Shown here piece after piece: positions 9,091 through 16,961 of a DNA stretch of 64,000 nucleotides. Under the pieces are notes generated by a model. That model worked only from the letters and a program-made list of their open reading frames with translations, searched no databases and was not told the origin of the DNA. The DNA is taken from the NCBI RefSeq assembly GCF_017311415.1, contig NZ_JAEKIS010000014.1, forward strand, positions 1 to 64,000, read 5' to 3'. A program made the position numbers and the translations under genes. Each line of letters opens with the position of its first letter. Position 1 is the first letter of the stretch. Source of the stretch: Salipiger abyssi (GTDB taxonomy: Bacteria; Pseudomonadota; Alphaproteobacteria; Rhodobacterales; Rhodobacteraceae).

Positions 9091-9903
9091 ATGCGCATCA
9101 AATTCGGCTGCCGCTTTCATCTCGACCTGCCGCAGCCCACCCCGATGATCGCCCTGCTCAGCGCGCATTACTCGCGCGCCGGCGATCTCGAACGCCCCGA
9201 TTATGTCGTCACCACGCCGTCGGTCCCGCTGACCGCCTATCGCGACGGGTTCGGCAACTGGTGCACCAAGCTGGTGGCCCCCGCAGGCGCCTTCAGCATC
9301 GGCAGTTCCGGCGTGCTGCACGATACGGGCGCGCCCGATCCGGTGCCGCCCGACCTGCCGCAGACACCGGTGGAGGCACTGCCGGAGGACACGCTGACCT
9401 ATCTGCTGGGCAGCCGCTATTGCGACACCGACCTGCTCTCGGACGAGGCCTGGCGGCTCTTCGAGGCGGTGCCCTCGGGCAGCCGGCGGGTGCAGGCGAT
9501 CTGCGATTTCGCCCACCGGCATGTCACCTTCGGCTATGAATACGCCCGTGCCACCCGTACCGCCTCGCAGACCTATGCCGAGGCGCGCGGGGTGTGCCGC
9601 GATTTCACCCATCTCGCGGTCACGCTCTGCCGCTGCATGAACATTCCGGCGCGCTACTGCACCGGCTATCTGGGCGATATCGGCGTGCCGCCGCCCTATC
9701 CGCCGGGGGATTTCTCGGCCTGGATGGAGGTCTATCTGGGCGGCGCCTGGTGGGTTTTCGACCCGCGCAACAACGACACGATGCCGCGCATCGGGCGGGT
9801 GCTTGTGGCGCGCGGGCGCGACGCGGCGGATGTGCCGCTGATCCACAGCTTCGGGCAGAACACCCTTACAGGGTTCGAGGTCTGGACCGAAGAGACCGTC
9901 TGA
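9091..9903 (+). CDS. transglutaminase-like (papain-fold) protein
   Basis: A 270-residue protein with an N-terminal beta-rich segment and a transglutaminase-like core. The nucleophile motif is GVCRDF with C169, and the Asp position is D224 (WWVFDPRNN). Where the family usually carries the catalytic His (DFHAW), this protein has S209 (GDFSAWMEV). It may therefore be an altered hydrolase or a non-catalytic fold. The ATG at 9091 follows CGGAGG-type sequence; upstream extensions lack family similarity. It is convergent with hup. Substrate and localisation are unknown, and no signal peptide is seen. Confidence 0.85.
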   Translation: MRIKFGCRFHLDLPQPTPMIALLSAHYSRAGDLERPDYVVTTPSVPLTAYRDGFGNWCTKLVAPAGAFSIGSSGVLHDTGAPDPVPPDLPQTPVEALPEDTLTYLLGSRYCDTDLLSDEAWRLFEAVPSGSRRVQAICDFAHRHVTFGYEYARATRTASQTYAEARGVCRDFTHLAVTLCRCMNIPARYCTGYLGDIGVPPPYPPGDFSAWMEVYLGGAWWVFDPRNNDTMPRIGRVLVARGRDAADVPLIHSFGQNTLTGFEVWTEETV

Positions 9904-9913
9904 CATTCGGGCA

Positions 9914-9942
9914 AGAAAAAAGGGCCGCCGGAGCGACCCTTG
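9914..9942 (-). terminator. rho-independent terminator of hup
   Basis: Read on the minus strand, AAGGGTCGC pairs with GGCGGCCCTT across a short loop and is followed by a run of six T. It lies 25 bases after the hup stop and is a standard intrinsic terminator. Confidence 0.8.
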
Positions 9943-9966
9943 GTGCTTGCAGGCAGCGGAGGCGGA

Positions 9967-10254
9967 TTAGCCGTTCACGCTGTCCTTGAGAGCCTTGGCA
10001 ATGGTCATCTTGACCTGCTTGTCGGCCTCTTTCTTGAACTGCTCGCCGGTGGCGGGGTTGCGCACCATGCGCTCGGGGCGCTCGCGGCAGTAGATCTTGC
10101 CAACACCGGGCAGGGTCACGGCGCCGCCGGCGGCCACTTCCTTGGTGATGATATCGGTGATCGCGTCCAGCGCGGTGGTCGCGGTCTTTTTGTCGGCGCC
10201 CATCTCTTCGGCCAGAGCAGCCACCAGCTGGGTCTTGGTCATCGGTTTCGCCAT
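9967..10254 (-). CDS. hup: HU-family nucleoid DNA-binding protein
   Basis: A 95-residue HU/IHF-fold protein. The dimer helices occupy about residues 1-42, and the DNA-intercalating beta-arm contains RERPERMVRNPATGEQ (the family RNPxTGE signature with its proline) near 57-72. HU bends and compacts DNA without sequence specificity. It starts MAKPMTKTQLVAAL with TAAGGAGA directly upstream. It is monocistronic, with its own promoter region at 10255-10395 and a terminator at 9914-9942. Confidence 0.93.
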   Translation of the reverse strand: MAKPMTKTQLVAALAEEMGADKKTATTALDAITDIITKEVAAGGAVTLPGVGKIYCRERPERMVRNPATGEQFKKEADKQVKMTIAKALKDSVNG

Positions 10255-10395
10255 TTCATGGTCTCCTTAACTGCCCGAAGGATTGGGCCTCATCGCGAGA
10301 ATATAACATCATATGGAGTTCAATCACAACGATTAGGGGAGGTTTGCAAGTGAAAACTGCGCATTTTGTGCCGGTTTTGGCCGTTTTCCGCTGCG

Positions 10396-11880
10396 TCAGA
10401 GAAAAGCTGTTTCCTCGAAGCTACGCAACTTCCGGCTGTGCAGCCGTTCCAGCGGCATCCCCCTCAGTCGTTCCATGGCGCGTATACCGATCATCAGGTG
10501 ACGCGCAACCTGAGTCTTGTAGAAATCGCTCGCCATGCCGGGCAGTTTGAGCTCTCCGTGCAGCGGTTTATCGCTCACGCAGAGCAGTGTCCCGTAGGGC
10601 ACGCGGAAACGAAAGCCGTTGGCGGCGATGGTGGCGCTCTCCATGTCGAGCGCCACGGCACGGGATTGCGACAGGCGCTGCACCGGGCCGGACTGGTCGC
10701 GCAGCTCCCAGTTACGGTTGTCGACGCTGGCCACGGTGCCGGTGCGCATGATCCGCTTGAGATCGTAGCCGTCGAGCTGGGTCTCCTCGGCCACGGCGGT
10801 CTCCAGCGCCACCTGGATCTCGGCCAGCGCCGGGATCGGCACCCAGACCGGCAGGTCGTCGTCGAGCACCTTGTCCTCGCGCAGATAGGCATGCGCGAGC
10901 ACGAAATCGCCAAGGCTCTGCGAGCTGCGCAGGCCGGCGCAATGGCCCACCATCAGCCAGGCATGCGGGCGCAGCACCGCGATATGGTCGGTGGCGGTCT
11001 TGGCGTTGGACGGGCCGACGCCGATATTGACCAGCGTGATCCCCGAGCCATTGGCGCGCTTGAGATGATAGGTCGGCATCTGCGGCATCTTGGGGCTGGG
11101 CGGGATCTCGGCGTCCGGGTCGGTGATCTCGACATTCCCGGTCGAGACAAAGCTCACATAACCGCTGTCGGGATCGGCCAGCCGCTCGCGGGCATAGGCC
11201 TCGAACTCGCTGACATAGAACTGGTAGTTGGTGAAGAGAACGTGGTTCTGGAAATGCACCGGATCGGTGGCGGTGTAATGCGCCAGCCGGGCGAGCGAAT
11301 AATCGACCCTCTGCGCGGTGAAGGGCGCGAGCGGCCCGGCGCCGTCCGCCGCCGGCTTGGCGACGCCGTTGACGATGTCGTCATTGGTCACACCGAGGTC
11401 CGGCACGTCGAACACGTCGCGCAGGATGAAGCGTCCCGCCCCCTCCTGTGGCACCGAGAGGTCTGGGTAATTGGCGACGGCGAAATGCACGGGCATCGGG
11501 GTGGTCGAAAGCCCGATCTGCACCGGCACGCCGTGATTGGTGAGCAGGAGCCCGATCTGCTGCTTGAGATAGTGCCGGAAGAGATCGGGCCGAGTGATAC
11601 TGGTGGCATGGGTTCCGGGTGCGGGGACGTGGCCGAAGCTCAGCCGGCTGTCGACCTTGGCATGGGTCGAGGTAGTGATCCGTACTTCCGGATAGAAGGC
11701 GCGATAGCGCGCGCCGGGATGGCCGCTGGCCATGGCATCGAGGAAGCGATCGTGCAGAAAGCCAACTGAGAGATCGTAGAGCTCGCAAAGCCGGTCGACA
11801 GCGGCGCTGGCATCGGAGAACAGCTCCGGATCCGGTGCGTCGGGAGAAACGATTTCCAGCGGTGCCTGACTGTCCTGCAT
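10396..11880 (-). CDS. amn: AMP nucleosidase
   Basis: A 493-residue enzyme, close to the about 484 residues of E. coli Amn, that hydrolyses AMP to adenine and ribose-5-phosphate. The N-terminal Amn-specific domain (YPEVRITT, SFGHVPAPGTHATSITRPDLF) precedes a nucleoside-phosphorylase-fold domain with LVNIGVGPSNAKTATDHIAVLRPHAWLMVGHCAGLR and the DMESATIAANGFRFRVPYGTLLCVSD segment. The ATG at 11880 is preceded by GAGGCAGGA; an in-frame start at 11922 has no comparable site. It is monocistronic and convergent with nothing; hup lies downstream on the same strand. A role in purine salvage or adenylate balance is known for the family. Confidence 0.93.
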   Translation of the reverse strand: MQDSQAPLEIVSPDAPDPELFSDASAAVDRLCELYDLSVGFLHDRFLDAMASGHPGARYRAFYPEVRITTSTHAKVDSRLSFGHVPAPGTHATSITRPDLFRHYLKQQIGLLLTNHGVPVQIGLSTTPMPVHFAVANYPDLSVPQEGAGRFILRDVFDVPDLGVTNDDIVNGVAKPAADGAGPLAPFTAQRVDYSLARLAHYTATDPVHFQNHVLFTNYQFYVSEFEAYARERLADPDSGYVSFVSTGNVEITDPDAEIPPSPKMPQMPTYHLKRANGSGITLVNIGVGPSNAKTATDHIAVLRPHAWLMVGHCAGLRSSQSLGDFVLAHAYLREDKVLDDDLPVWVPIPALAEIQVALETAVAEETQLDGYDLKRIMRTGTVASVDNRNWELRDQSGPVQRLSQSRAVALDMESATIAANGFRFRVPYGTLLCVSDKPLHGELKLPGMASDFYKTQVARHLMIGIRAMERLRGMPLERLHSRKLRSFEETAFL

Positions 11881-11998
11881 TCCTGCCTCTTCTGCTTGCC
11901 GTTTTTCGCAGCGTGACACCAAGGGCGGGAGCGTTCAAGCCGCGCTGCGCCGGCATGTTGCGGAAAGGCGTTGGCAGCGGGAATGGCGGGCTGCCTGG

Positions 11999-12018
11999 GG
12001 TGGGCGGGAGTGCCCACC
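11999..12018. repeat. divergent short palindrome of the GTGGG...CCCAC type
   Basis: GGTGGGC and GCCCACC arms flank a 6-base loop just beyond the zinc-ribbon gene stop. It resembles the palindromes at 16805, 41278 and 58793 but lacks their CCCTA tail, so membership in that family is uncertain. It may act as a 3'-end hairpin for the minus-strand gene. Confidence 0.4.
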
Positions 12019-12025
12019 GTCCGGG

Positions 12026-12925
12026 CTATTCACCGGTCGCTTCGGAACTCATCCCGTCGAGCATCTGCAACAGCGCTGTCACCTGCCCGTCGAGCCACAG
12101 CCGCAGCCCATCGACCTGCGCCACATAGCCGTCGAGCGCCGGTGCGATGCCGGGCATCATCTCCGAAAGCTTGGGAGCGGCGAGATATAGCGCCACGGCG
12201 AAGATGGCGAGCCCCAGAACCAGCCGGAAACCGCTGGTGAAGCCGCCGCGCCTTGCGTCGTCCTCTTCCTCGATGGCGGCCCGGCCCTGCGGTGTTTCCA
12301 TGCTGCGGCGCTCGGAGGAGGCGCGCAGCGTCTGGTTGATCTCTTCGATATCGGGCAGCAATTCGCGGCGTGAGCCGGCGGCGGCGGCAGCTGCCACGGT
12401 TTCCGGGGCTTCGTCTACCTGAGCCTCGGGCTCTTCCTCTTCGCCGCGCATCCGCGACATGCGTTCGCGCGCCTCGCGGGATCGGCGGGCGGCCTCGTCC
12501 TCGGCTGGTTCGGAGAGGCCCAGCTCCGGCTGGCTTTCCAGTGATCCGGCCTCGGCAGCGCGGCGGGCGGCCTCGCGCTGGGCCTCTTCGCGCAGCACCT
12601 CCGCCACGGACGGGTCTAGCCCGCGCGCTCGCTGCGCCGGTTGCGGCGCCGGCTCTTCGTCGGGTTCCGGTTCGGGTTCCCGGGCAGGTTCTGGCTCGGG
12701 CGCTTCGACGGTCATATCGGATTCCGGCTCGGGCTCCGGTTCGGGCGACCAGTCCGTATCGGGCAGGGCGCGGCCCAGCTCGTCGGCCAGATCGGCGTCG
12801 TCGTCAGGATGCGCCTGGAACCATGTGTGGCCGCAATTCGAGCATTGCACATCTCGCCCGCCCTCGGGGATGACGTTGGCGGGCACTTCGTATTGAGCGC
12901 CACAATTCGGGCAAATCAGCCGCAT
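12026..12925 (-). CDS. zinc-ribbon (MJ0042-type) membrane protein
   Basis: A 299-residue protein starting MRLICPNCGAQYEVP. Four Cys (C5, C8, C28, C31) form the MJ0042-type zinc ribbon. A long acidic Pro/Glu linker (EPEPEPESD-like blocks) runs roughly from 55 to 115, followed by a charged, Ala-rich region. One transmembrane segment (FRLVLGLAIFAVALYLA) lies near 240-257, with a short C-terminal tail. The ribbon would face the cytoplasm. The ATG at 12925 puts the ribbon at the N-terminus; the upstream open frame is not needed. It diverges from ftsE, a neighbourhood I believe is conserved in the family. Function unknown. Confidence 0.85.
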   Translation of the reverse strand: MRLICPNCGAQYEVPANVIPEGGRDVQCSNCGHTWFQAHPDDDADLADELGRALPDTDWSPEPEPEPESDMTVEAPEPEPAREPEPEPDEEPAPQPAQRARGLDPSVAEVLREEAQREAARRAAEAGSLESQPELGLSEPAEDEAARRSREARERMSRMRGEEEEPEAQVDEAPETVAAAAAAGSRRELLPDIEEINQTLRASSERRSMETPQGRAAIEEEDDARRGGFTSGFRLVLGLAIFAVALYLAAPKLSEMMPGIAPALDGYVAQVDGLRLWLDGQVTALLQMLDGMSSEATGE

Positions 12926-13082
12926 CTGGCCCCATCTTCCTGCATGTGTTCGGGCGGTCCTTATTGCGGGACAATAGGTTACCGCGATTGGCGGGGAAAG
13001 CCCATTTTCGGGCAGTGCGGCGGATTGCATATGCGGCGCGGCTCATGCACAACAGGGGCTGACTTCCCTGGGGTGCTTGCGC

Positions 13083-13760
13083 GTGATCGAGCTCGAAAAT
13101 GTGGCCTATAGCTATGGCGGCGGAGAGCTTCTGTCCGATCTGTCGCTGCAACTGGGGGCCGGGTCGTTCCATTTCCTCACAGGCCCGTCCGGGGCCGGCA
13201 AGACGACGCTGCTCAAGCTCTGCTACGGCGCGCTGCGCCCGACCTCGGGGCAGGTGCGGCTCTTCGGCAGCGATGTGACGCATATGGACCGCGACGCGAT
13301 TGCGCTGTCGCGCCGCCGCGTCGGGGTCGTGCATCAGGATTGCCAGTTTCTCGATCACCTGCCGGTTGCCGAGAACGTGGCGCTGCCGCTGGCCGTTGCC
13401 GGGCAGGCGGTGCCGGGGCAGGACGAGAACCTGCGCGAGCTTCTCGCCTGGGTCGGGCTGACCGGGCGCGCCATGGCGCTGCCGCCGGAGCTTTCGGGCG
13501 GCGAACGCCAGCGCGCGGCGCTGGCCCGCGCGGTGATCATGTCGCCCGAGGTGGTGCTGGCCGACGAGCCAACCGGCAATGTCGACTGGGAGATGTCGCA
13601 GCGGCTGCTGACGCTGCTGGTGGAGCTGAACCGCATGGGCAAGACCATCCTCATCGCAACCCACGATCTGCAACTGATCCGCGCTGCCAAGGCACAGGTG
13701 CAGGCGCGGGTGCTGCGGATCTCCAACCGCCGGCTCCAGACCGCGGGGGCGGATCTTTGA
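13083..13760 (+). CDS. ftsE: cell-division ATP-binding protein FtsE
   Basis: ABC ATPase of the FtsEX complex, which controls septal peptidoglycan hydrolases at the inner membrane. Walker A is GPSGAGKTT at 34-42, the signature is LSGGERQR, and Walker B is VVLADEPTGNVD. The start MIELENVAYSYGG uses GTG at 13083; a TTG two codons earlier (13077) is the alternative, and neither has a clear ribosome site. The 225-residue length is normal. The end overlaps ftsX by four bases (TTGA). The zinc-ribbon gene is divergent. Confidence 0.93.
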   Translation: MIELENVAYSYGGGELLSDLSLQLGAGSFHFLTGPSGAGKTTLLKLCYGALRPTSGQVRLFGSDVTHMDRDAIALSRRRVGVVHQDCQFLDHLPVAENVALPLAVAGQAVPGQDENLRELLAWVGLTGRAMALPPELSGGERQRAALARAVIMSPEVVLADEPTGNVDWEMSQRLLTLLVELNRMGKTILIATHDLQLIRAAKAQVQARVLRISNRRLQTAGADL

Positions 13761-14662
13761 AGCTCTCGCCCGCCACCTTCCGCGCGCTCGCCAAGGGCGA
13801 CAAGGCCGCCGACCGGGTGGTGCCGCCCACCGGCTTCACCGCGCGGCTGACGCTCTTTGTGGCCGCGGCGATGGCCTTTCTCGCGGTCTTCGCACTGGCG
13901 CTGTCGCTGGCCGCCGGGCGGCTCGCAGCAAGCTGGGGCGACGAGCTGGCCCGTGCCTCCACCGTGCGCATCTCGGCCCCCGAGGGGCAGATGGCGGCGC
14001 AGACCGCCGCCGCGCTGCGGCTTCTGGAACAGACCACCGGTGTCGCCTCGGCCCGCGCGCTGAGCGAGGCCGAGCAGCAGGCGCTGCTCGAACCCTGGTT
14101 CGGCCCGGATCTGCCGGTGGCCTCGCTGCCGGTGCCGCAGCTCATCGAGGTGATCGAAACCGAACAGGGCTACGATCCGGCGGGGCTGCGGCTGCGCTTG
14201 CAGGCCGAGGTGCCGGGCGCTGTGCTCGACGATCACGCGCGCTGGCGCAAGCCGCTGGTGGCGGCGGCGGCGCGGCTGAACCTGCTGGGCTGGGTCTCGG
14301 CGCTGCTGATCGCCGCCACGGTGGGCGCGATGGTGACGCTGGCGGCCAATGCGGCGCTGGCGGCGAATGCGCAGGTCATCGCGGTGCTGCGGCTGGTGGG
14401 CGCCACCGATATCTATATCGCCCGCGCCTTCGTGCGCCGCTTTACCCTGCGCGCGCTCACCGGGGCTGCGGCGGGCACGGCGCTGGGCATCGTCGCGGTG
14501 CTGCTGATGCCCGCCGGAAGCGAGACCGCCGGGTTCCTCACCGGGCTCGGCTTTCGCGACTGGCACTGGCTCATTCCGCTGCTGGTGCCGCCGTTGGCGG
14601 CGGCGGTGGCCTTTATCGCCACGGCGGTGGCCGCGCGCCGCGTATTGGGAGGCTTGAGCTGA
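13757..14662 (+). CDS. ftsX: cell-division permease FtsX
   Basis: A 301-residue partner of FtsE. One N-terminal transmembrane helix (LTLFVAAAMAFLAVFALALSLAAG) is followed by a periplasmic domain and then three C-terminal helices (LNLLGWVSALLIAATVGAMVTL, the GAAAGTALGIVAVLL region and WLIPLLVPPLAAAVAFIATAV), the FtsX/permease layout. I infer the TTG start at 13757, overlapping the ftsE stop; this gives MKLSPATFRAL. The same frame extends upstream inside ftsE and should not be used. It leads into plsC with a one-base overlap. Confidence 0.92.
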   Translation: MKLSPATFRALAKGDKAADRVVPPTGFTARLTLFVAAAMAFLAVFALALSLAAGRLAASWGDELARASTVRISAPEGQMAAQTAAALRLLEQTTGVASARALSEAEQQALLEPWFGPDLPVASLPVPQLIEVIETEQGYDPAGLRLRLQAEVPGAVLDDHARWRKPLVAAAARLNLLGWVSALLIAATVGAMVTLAANAALAANAQVIAVLRLVGATDIYIARAFVRRFTLRALTGAAAGTALGIVAVLLMPAGSETAGFLTGLGFRDWHWLIPLLVPPLAAAVAFIATAVAARRVLGGLS

Positions 14663-15396
14663 TGAGATATGCGTTCCGCTGGCTGCGTTCGCTGATCTTT
14701 GTCGGGCAGGTCTATGGGGCCATGGCGGTGATCGGCATCCTGTTCTTTCCCTGGGCGATGGTGTCGCGCCGGGGCGCCCGCGTGGCCTGCCAGCTCTGGT
14801 GCCGCTGGTCGCGCTGGACGGCGGCCTGGATGGTCGGGCTTAAATCCGAGATCCGCGGCACGCCGCCCACCGGCGAGGTGTTGATCGCCTCCAAGCATCA
14901 GAGCTTTTTCGACATCATCATGATCTTCAGCGCCGTTCCGGCGGCGAAATTCATCATGAAACGCGAGCTGCTCTGGGCACCGGTTCTGGGGCAATACGCG
15001 CTGCGCATCGGCTGCGTGCCGGTGGATCGCGGCAAGCGCGGCGCCGCCATCTCGCAGATGTTGAGCGATGTCGAGCGCGGCGCGGCGGAGCCCGGGCAGC
15101 TCATCATCTATCCGCAGGGCACCCGCGTGGCGCCCGGGGTGCACAAGCCCTACAAGGTAGGCGCGGCGCTGCTCTATGCGCAGAGCGGCCAGCCATGCGT
15201 GCCGGCGGCGACCAACGTGGGTGTGTTCTGGCCGCGCAAGGGCATCTATCGCAAGCCCGGCCTTGCCGTGGTCGAGTTCCTGCCGGTGATCGAGCCGGGG
15301 CTGCCGAAGGACGTCTTTCTCAAGCGGCTTGAGACCGAGGTCGAGACGGCGAGCGACGCGCTTTACGAGGAGGCGACAGGCCATGCGGCGGATTGA
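14662..15396 (+). CDS. plsC: lysophospholipid (1-acylglycerol-3-phosphate) acyltransferase
   Basis: A 244-residue PlsC-type acyltransferase of phosphatidic acid synthesis at the inner membrane. The catalytic HX4D motif is H79-D84 (KHQSFFD), and the substrate-binding motif YPQGTR follows near residue 150. One hydrophobic N-terminal segment (LIFVGQVYGAMAVIGILFFPW) anchors it. It begins within the ftsX stop (TGATG) and overlaps the next gene by 14 bases, so ftsE-ftsX-plsC-PNPOx forms one translationally coupled unit linking division and membrane lipid synthesis by position. Confidence 0.92.
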   Translation: MRYAFRWLRSLIFVGQVYGAMAVIGILFFPWAMVSRRGARVACQLWCRWSRWTAAWMVGLKSEIRGTPPTGEVLIASKHQSFFDIIMIFSAVPAAKFIMKRELLWAPVLGQYALRIGCVPVDRGKRGAAISQMLSDVERGAAEPGQLIIYPQGTRVAPGVHKPYKVGAALLYAQSGQPCVPAATNVGVFWPRKGIYRKPGLAVVEFLPVIEPGLPKDVFLKRLETEVETASDALYEEATGHAAD

Positions 15397-15985
15397 GGAT
15401 ATCGCGGAGCTGGAGACGCTCTATGGCACGCCCGGCGGCGCCTCGCTGCGCAAGGTCGCGCAGCGCATGACCCCGGCCTACCGGCGCTGGATCACCGCGT
15501 CGCGCTTCTGCGTGGTCTCGACCGTGGGGCCGGAGGGCACGGACGGCACGCCGCGCGGCGATGACGGTCCGGTGGTGCTGGAGCTCGATCCCGGCACGCT
15601 GGCACTGCCCGACTGGCGCGGCAACAACCGGCTCGATTCGCTGCGCAATATCGTGCGGGACGGGCGCATTTCGCTGATGTTCATGGTGCCGGGCGATACG
15701 CTTGTCGTGCGGGTGAACGGCACCGCCTGGCTCACCGACGACGCGGAGCTGCGCGCCCGGTTCGAGCACAAGGGCAAGCTGCCGGCCACGGTCGCGGTGA
15801 TCGAGATCGCCGAGCTCTACGCGCAATGCCCCAAGGCGCTGCTGCGCTCAGGGATCTGGGGGCGCGACGACAGCGCCGAAACGCCGAGCATGGGCGAGAT
15901 CCTTGCCGAGATGACCAGCGGCGAGATCGAGGCCGGCGCCTGGGACCGCAGCTATCCCGAGCGGGCGAAGACCACGCTCTGGTAA
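15383..15985 (+). CDS. pyridoxamine 5'-phosphate oxidase-like flavin-fold protein
   Basis: A 200-residue split-beta-barrel protein of the PNPOx-like class. Typical pieces are SRFCVVSTVGPEGTDGTPRGD (first strands), the ALPDWRGNNRLDSLRNIVRDGRISLMFMVPG segment that would contact FMN phosphate, and a C-terminal helix SMGEILAEMTSGEIEAG. This pattern belongs to the MSMEG_1061-type family of putative flavin reductases/oxidases rather than PdxH. The ATG at 15383 lies 14 bases inside plsC, with GAGGAGG upstream. The substrate is unknown. Confidence 0.87.
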   Translation: MRRIEDIAELETLYGTPGGASLRKVAQRMTPAYRRWITASRFCVVSTVGPEGTDGTPRGDDGPVVLELDPGTLALPDWRGNNRLDSLRNIVRDGRISLMFMVPGDTLVVRVNGTAWLTDDAELRARFEHKGKLPATVAVIEIAELYAQCPKALLRSGIWGRDDSAETPSMGEILAEMTSGEIEAGAWDRSYPERAKTTLW

Positions 15986-16070
15986 CCCGCGAAAACGTGA
16001 AAAGGGTTTGGGACGGGCCTTTGCCGCCGTCGCGTTACACTCTGGATGATCACAATTCCGGAGACCCCCG

Positions 16071-16787
16071 ATGTCCGCAGACCGTCCCGAGATCCCCCGC
16101 CGCGCCCTGCTGGCTGGCTTTGCCGCCTCCCCCATCGCCGCTTTCGGCATCGGCGTTTTTTCCCGGGCGGCGCGCGCCGAGGCACAATCCGCCGGGCTGA
16201 TCACGCCGAATGTCTGCATGGTCATGCCCGAGGTGACCGAGGGGCCCTACTATCTGGGTGAGGGGCTGGTGCGCAGCGATATCACCGAAGATCGCGAGGG
16301 CGTGCCGATGCGGCTGCGCATGCAGGTGGTGACGGCGTCCTGCGAGCCGGTGCCGGGCGCGCGGGTGGATGTCTGGCATTGCGATGCGGAAGGGAACTAC
16401 TCGGGCTATGCGCGGCAGGGCAGCGACCGGCGCGCCGATACGCGGGGCGAGACCTTTCTGCGCGGCACGCAGATGACCGGGGACGACGGGGTGGCGCGGT
16501 TCGCGACCATCTATCCCGGCTGGTATCGCGGGCGCTCGACCCATATTCATTACAAGGTTTATCTCGACGACCGTTCGGTGCTGACCAGCCAGATCTTCTT
16601 TCCCGACGCGCTGAGCCAGGTGCTGTTCCGCACGCGACCGCCCTATAATGCGCGGGGCGAGAGCGACACGAGGAACCGGAACGACCGGATCGCACAGCGC
16701 GCGGGCGAGGGGGCCTATGCGGCAATGCGCGAAGAGCCCGGCGGGTATGACGCCGCGCTGGTGGTGGGGATCGACGCCGGGATTTGA
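16071..16787 (+). CDS. secreted intradiol ring-cleavage dioxygenase-like protein
   Basis: A 238-residue protein of the protocatechuate 3,4-dioxygenase beta-like fold. The non-haem iron ligands can be read as Y110 (GNYSGY), Y152 (PGWYRGR), H158 and H160 (THIHYK). The N-terminus has twin arginines (IPRRALLAGFAASPIAAFGIG) followed by an Ala-rich cleavage region, so Tat export of the folded metalloprotein is likely. No other aromatic catabolic genes are present, and the physiological catechol is unknown. It is monocistronic, 85 bases after the PNPOx gene. Confidence 0.88.
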   Translation: MSADRPEIPRRALLAGFAASPIAAFGIGVFSRAARAEAQSAGLITPNVCMVMPEVTEGPYYLGEGLVRSDITEDREGVPMRLRMQVVTASCEPVPGARVDVWHCDAEGNYSGYARQGSDRRADTRGETFLRGTQMTGDDGVARFATIYPGWYRGRSTHIHYKVYLDDRSVLTSQIFFPDALSQVLFRTRPPYNARGESDTRNRNDRIAQRAGEGAYAAMREEPGGYDAALVVGIDAGI

Positions 16788-16804
16788 GCGGGCTTTCGTG
16801 CGAA

Positions 16805-16827
16805 GGTGGGTTGGAAACCCACCCTAG
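16805..16827. repeat. short palindromic repeat, GTGGGTT..AACCCAC-CCTA, copy 1
   Basis: GGTGGGTT pairs with AACCCACC across GGAA-centred sequence and is followed by CTAG. The first 22 of 23 bases are repeated at 58793-58815, and a variant is at 41278-41300. All are intergenic and close to a stop codon. Confidence 0.75.
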
Positions 16828-16857
16828 GGGCGACGCGCGATTGTGGTTGCAGGGCGG

Positions 16858-16902
16858 GCAATTTCCTTCGAAGGAAATTGCAAAAGCCTTCGAAGGCTTT
16901 TG
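16858..16902. repeat. two abutting perfect palindromes centred on TTCGAA
   Basis: Positions 16858-16881 form a perfect 24-base palindrome (GCAATTTCC|TTCGAA|GGAAATTGC), and 16881-16902 a perfect 22-base palindrome (CAAAAGCC|TTCGAA|GGCTTTTG). They share one base and the TTCGAA core. They sit between the convergent dioxygenase and lpdA genes, just beyond the lpdA terminator. Confidence 0.85.
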
Positions 16903-16907
16903 ACGCG

Positions 16908-16937
16908 AAAGGCCCCTGCGGTTGCGCGGGGGCCTTT
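16908..16937 (-). terminator. terminator of lpdA
   Basis: A 9-bp stem, AAAGGCCCC / GGGGCCTTT, 25 bases after the lpdA stop, with TTT at the 3' edge in the minus orientation. It is probably an intrinsic terminator, extended by the two palindromes beside it. Confidence 0.6.
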
Positions 16938-16961
16938 GCCTTGTCTCGGGATCTTGGGGGC

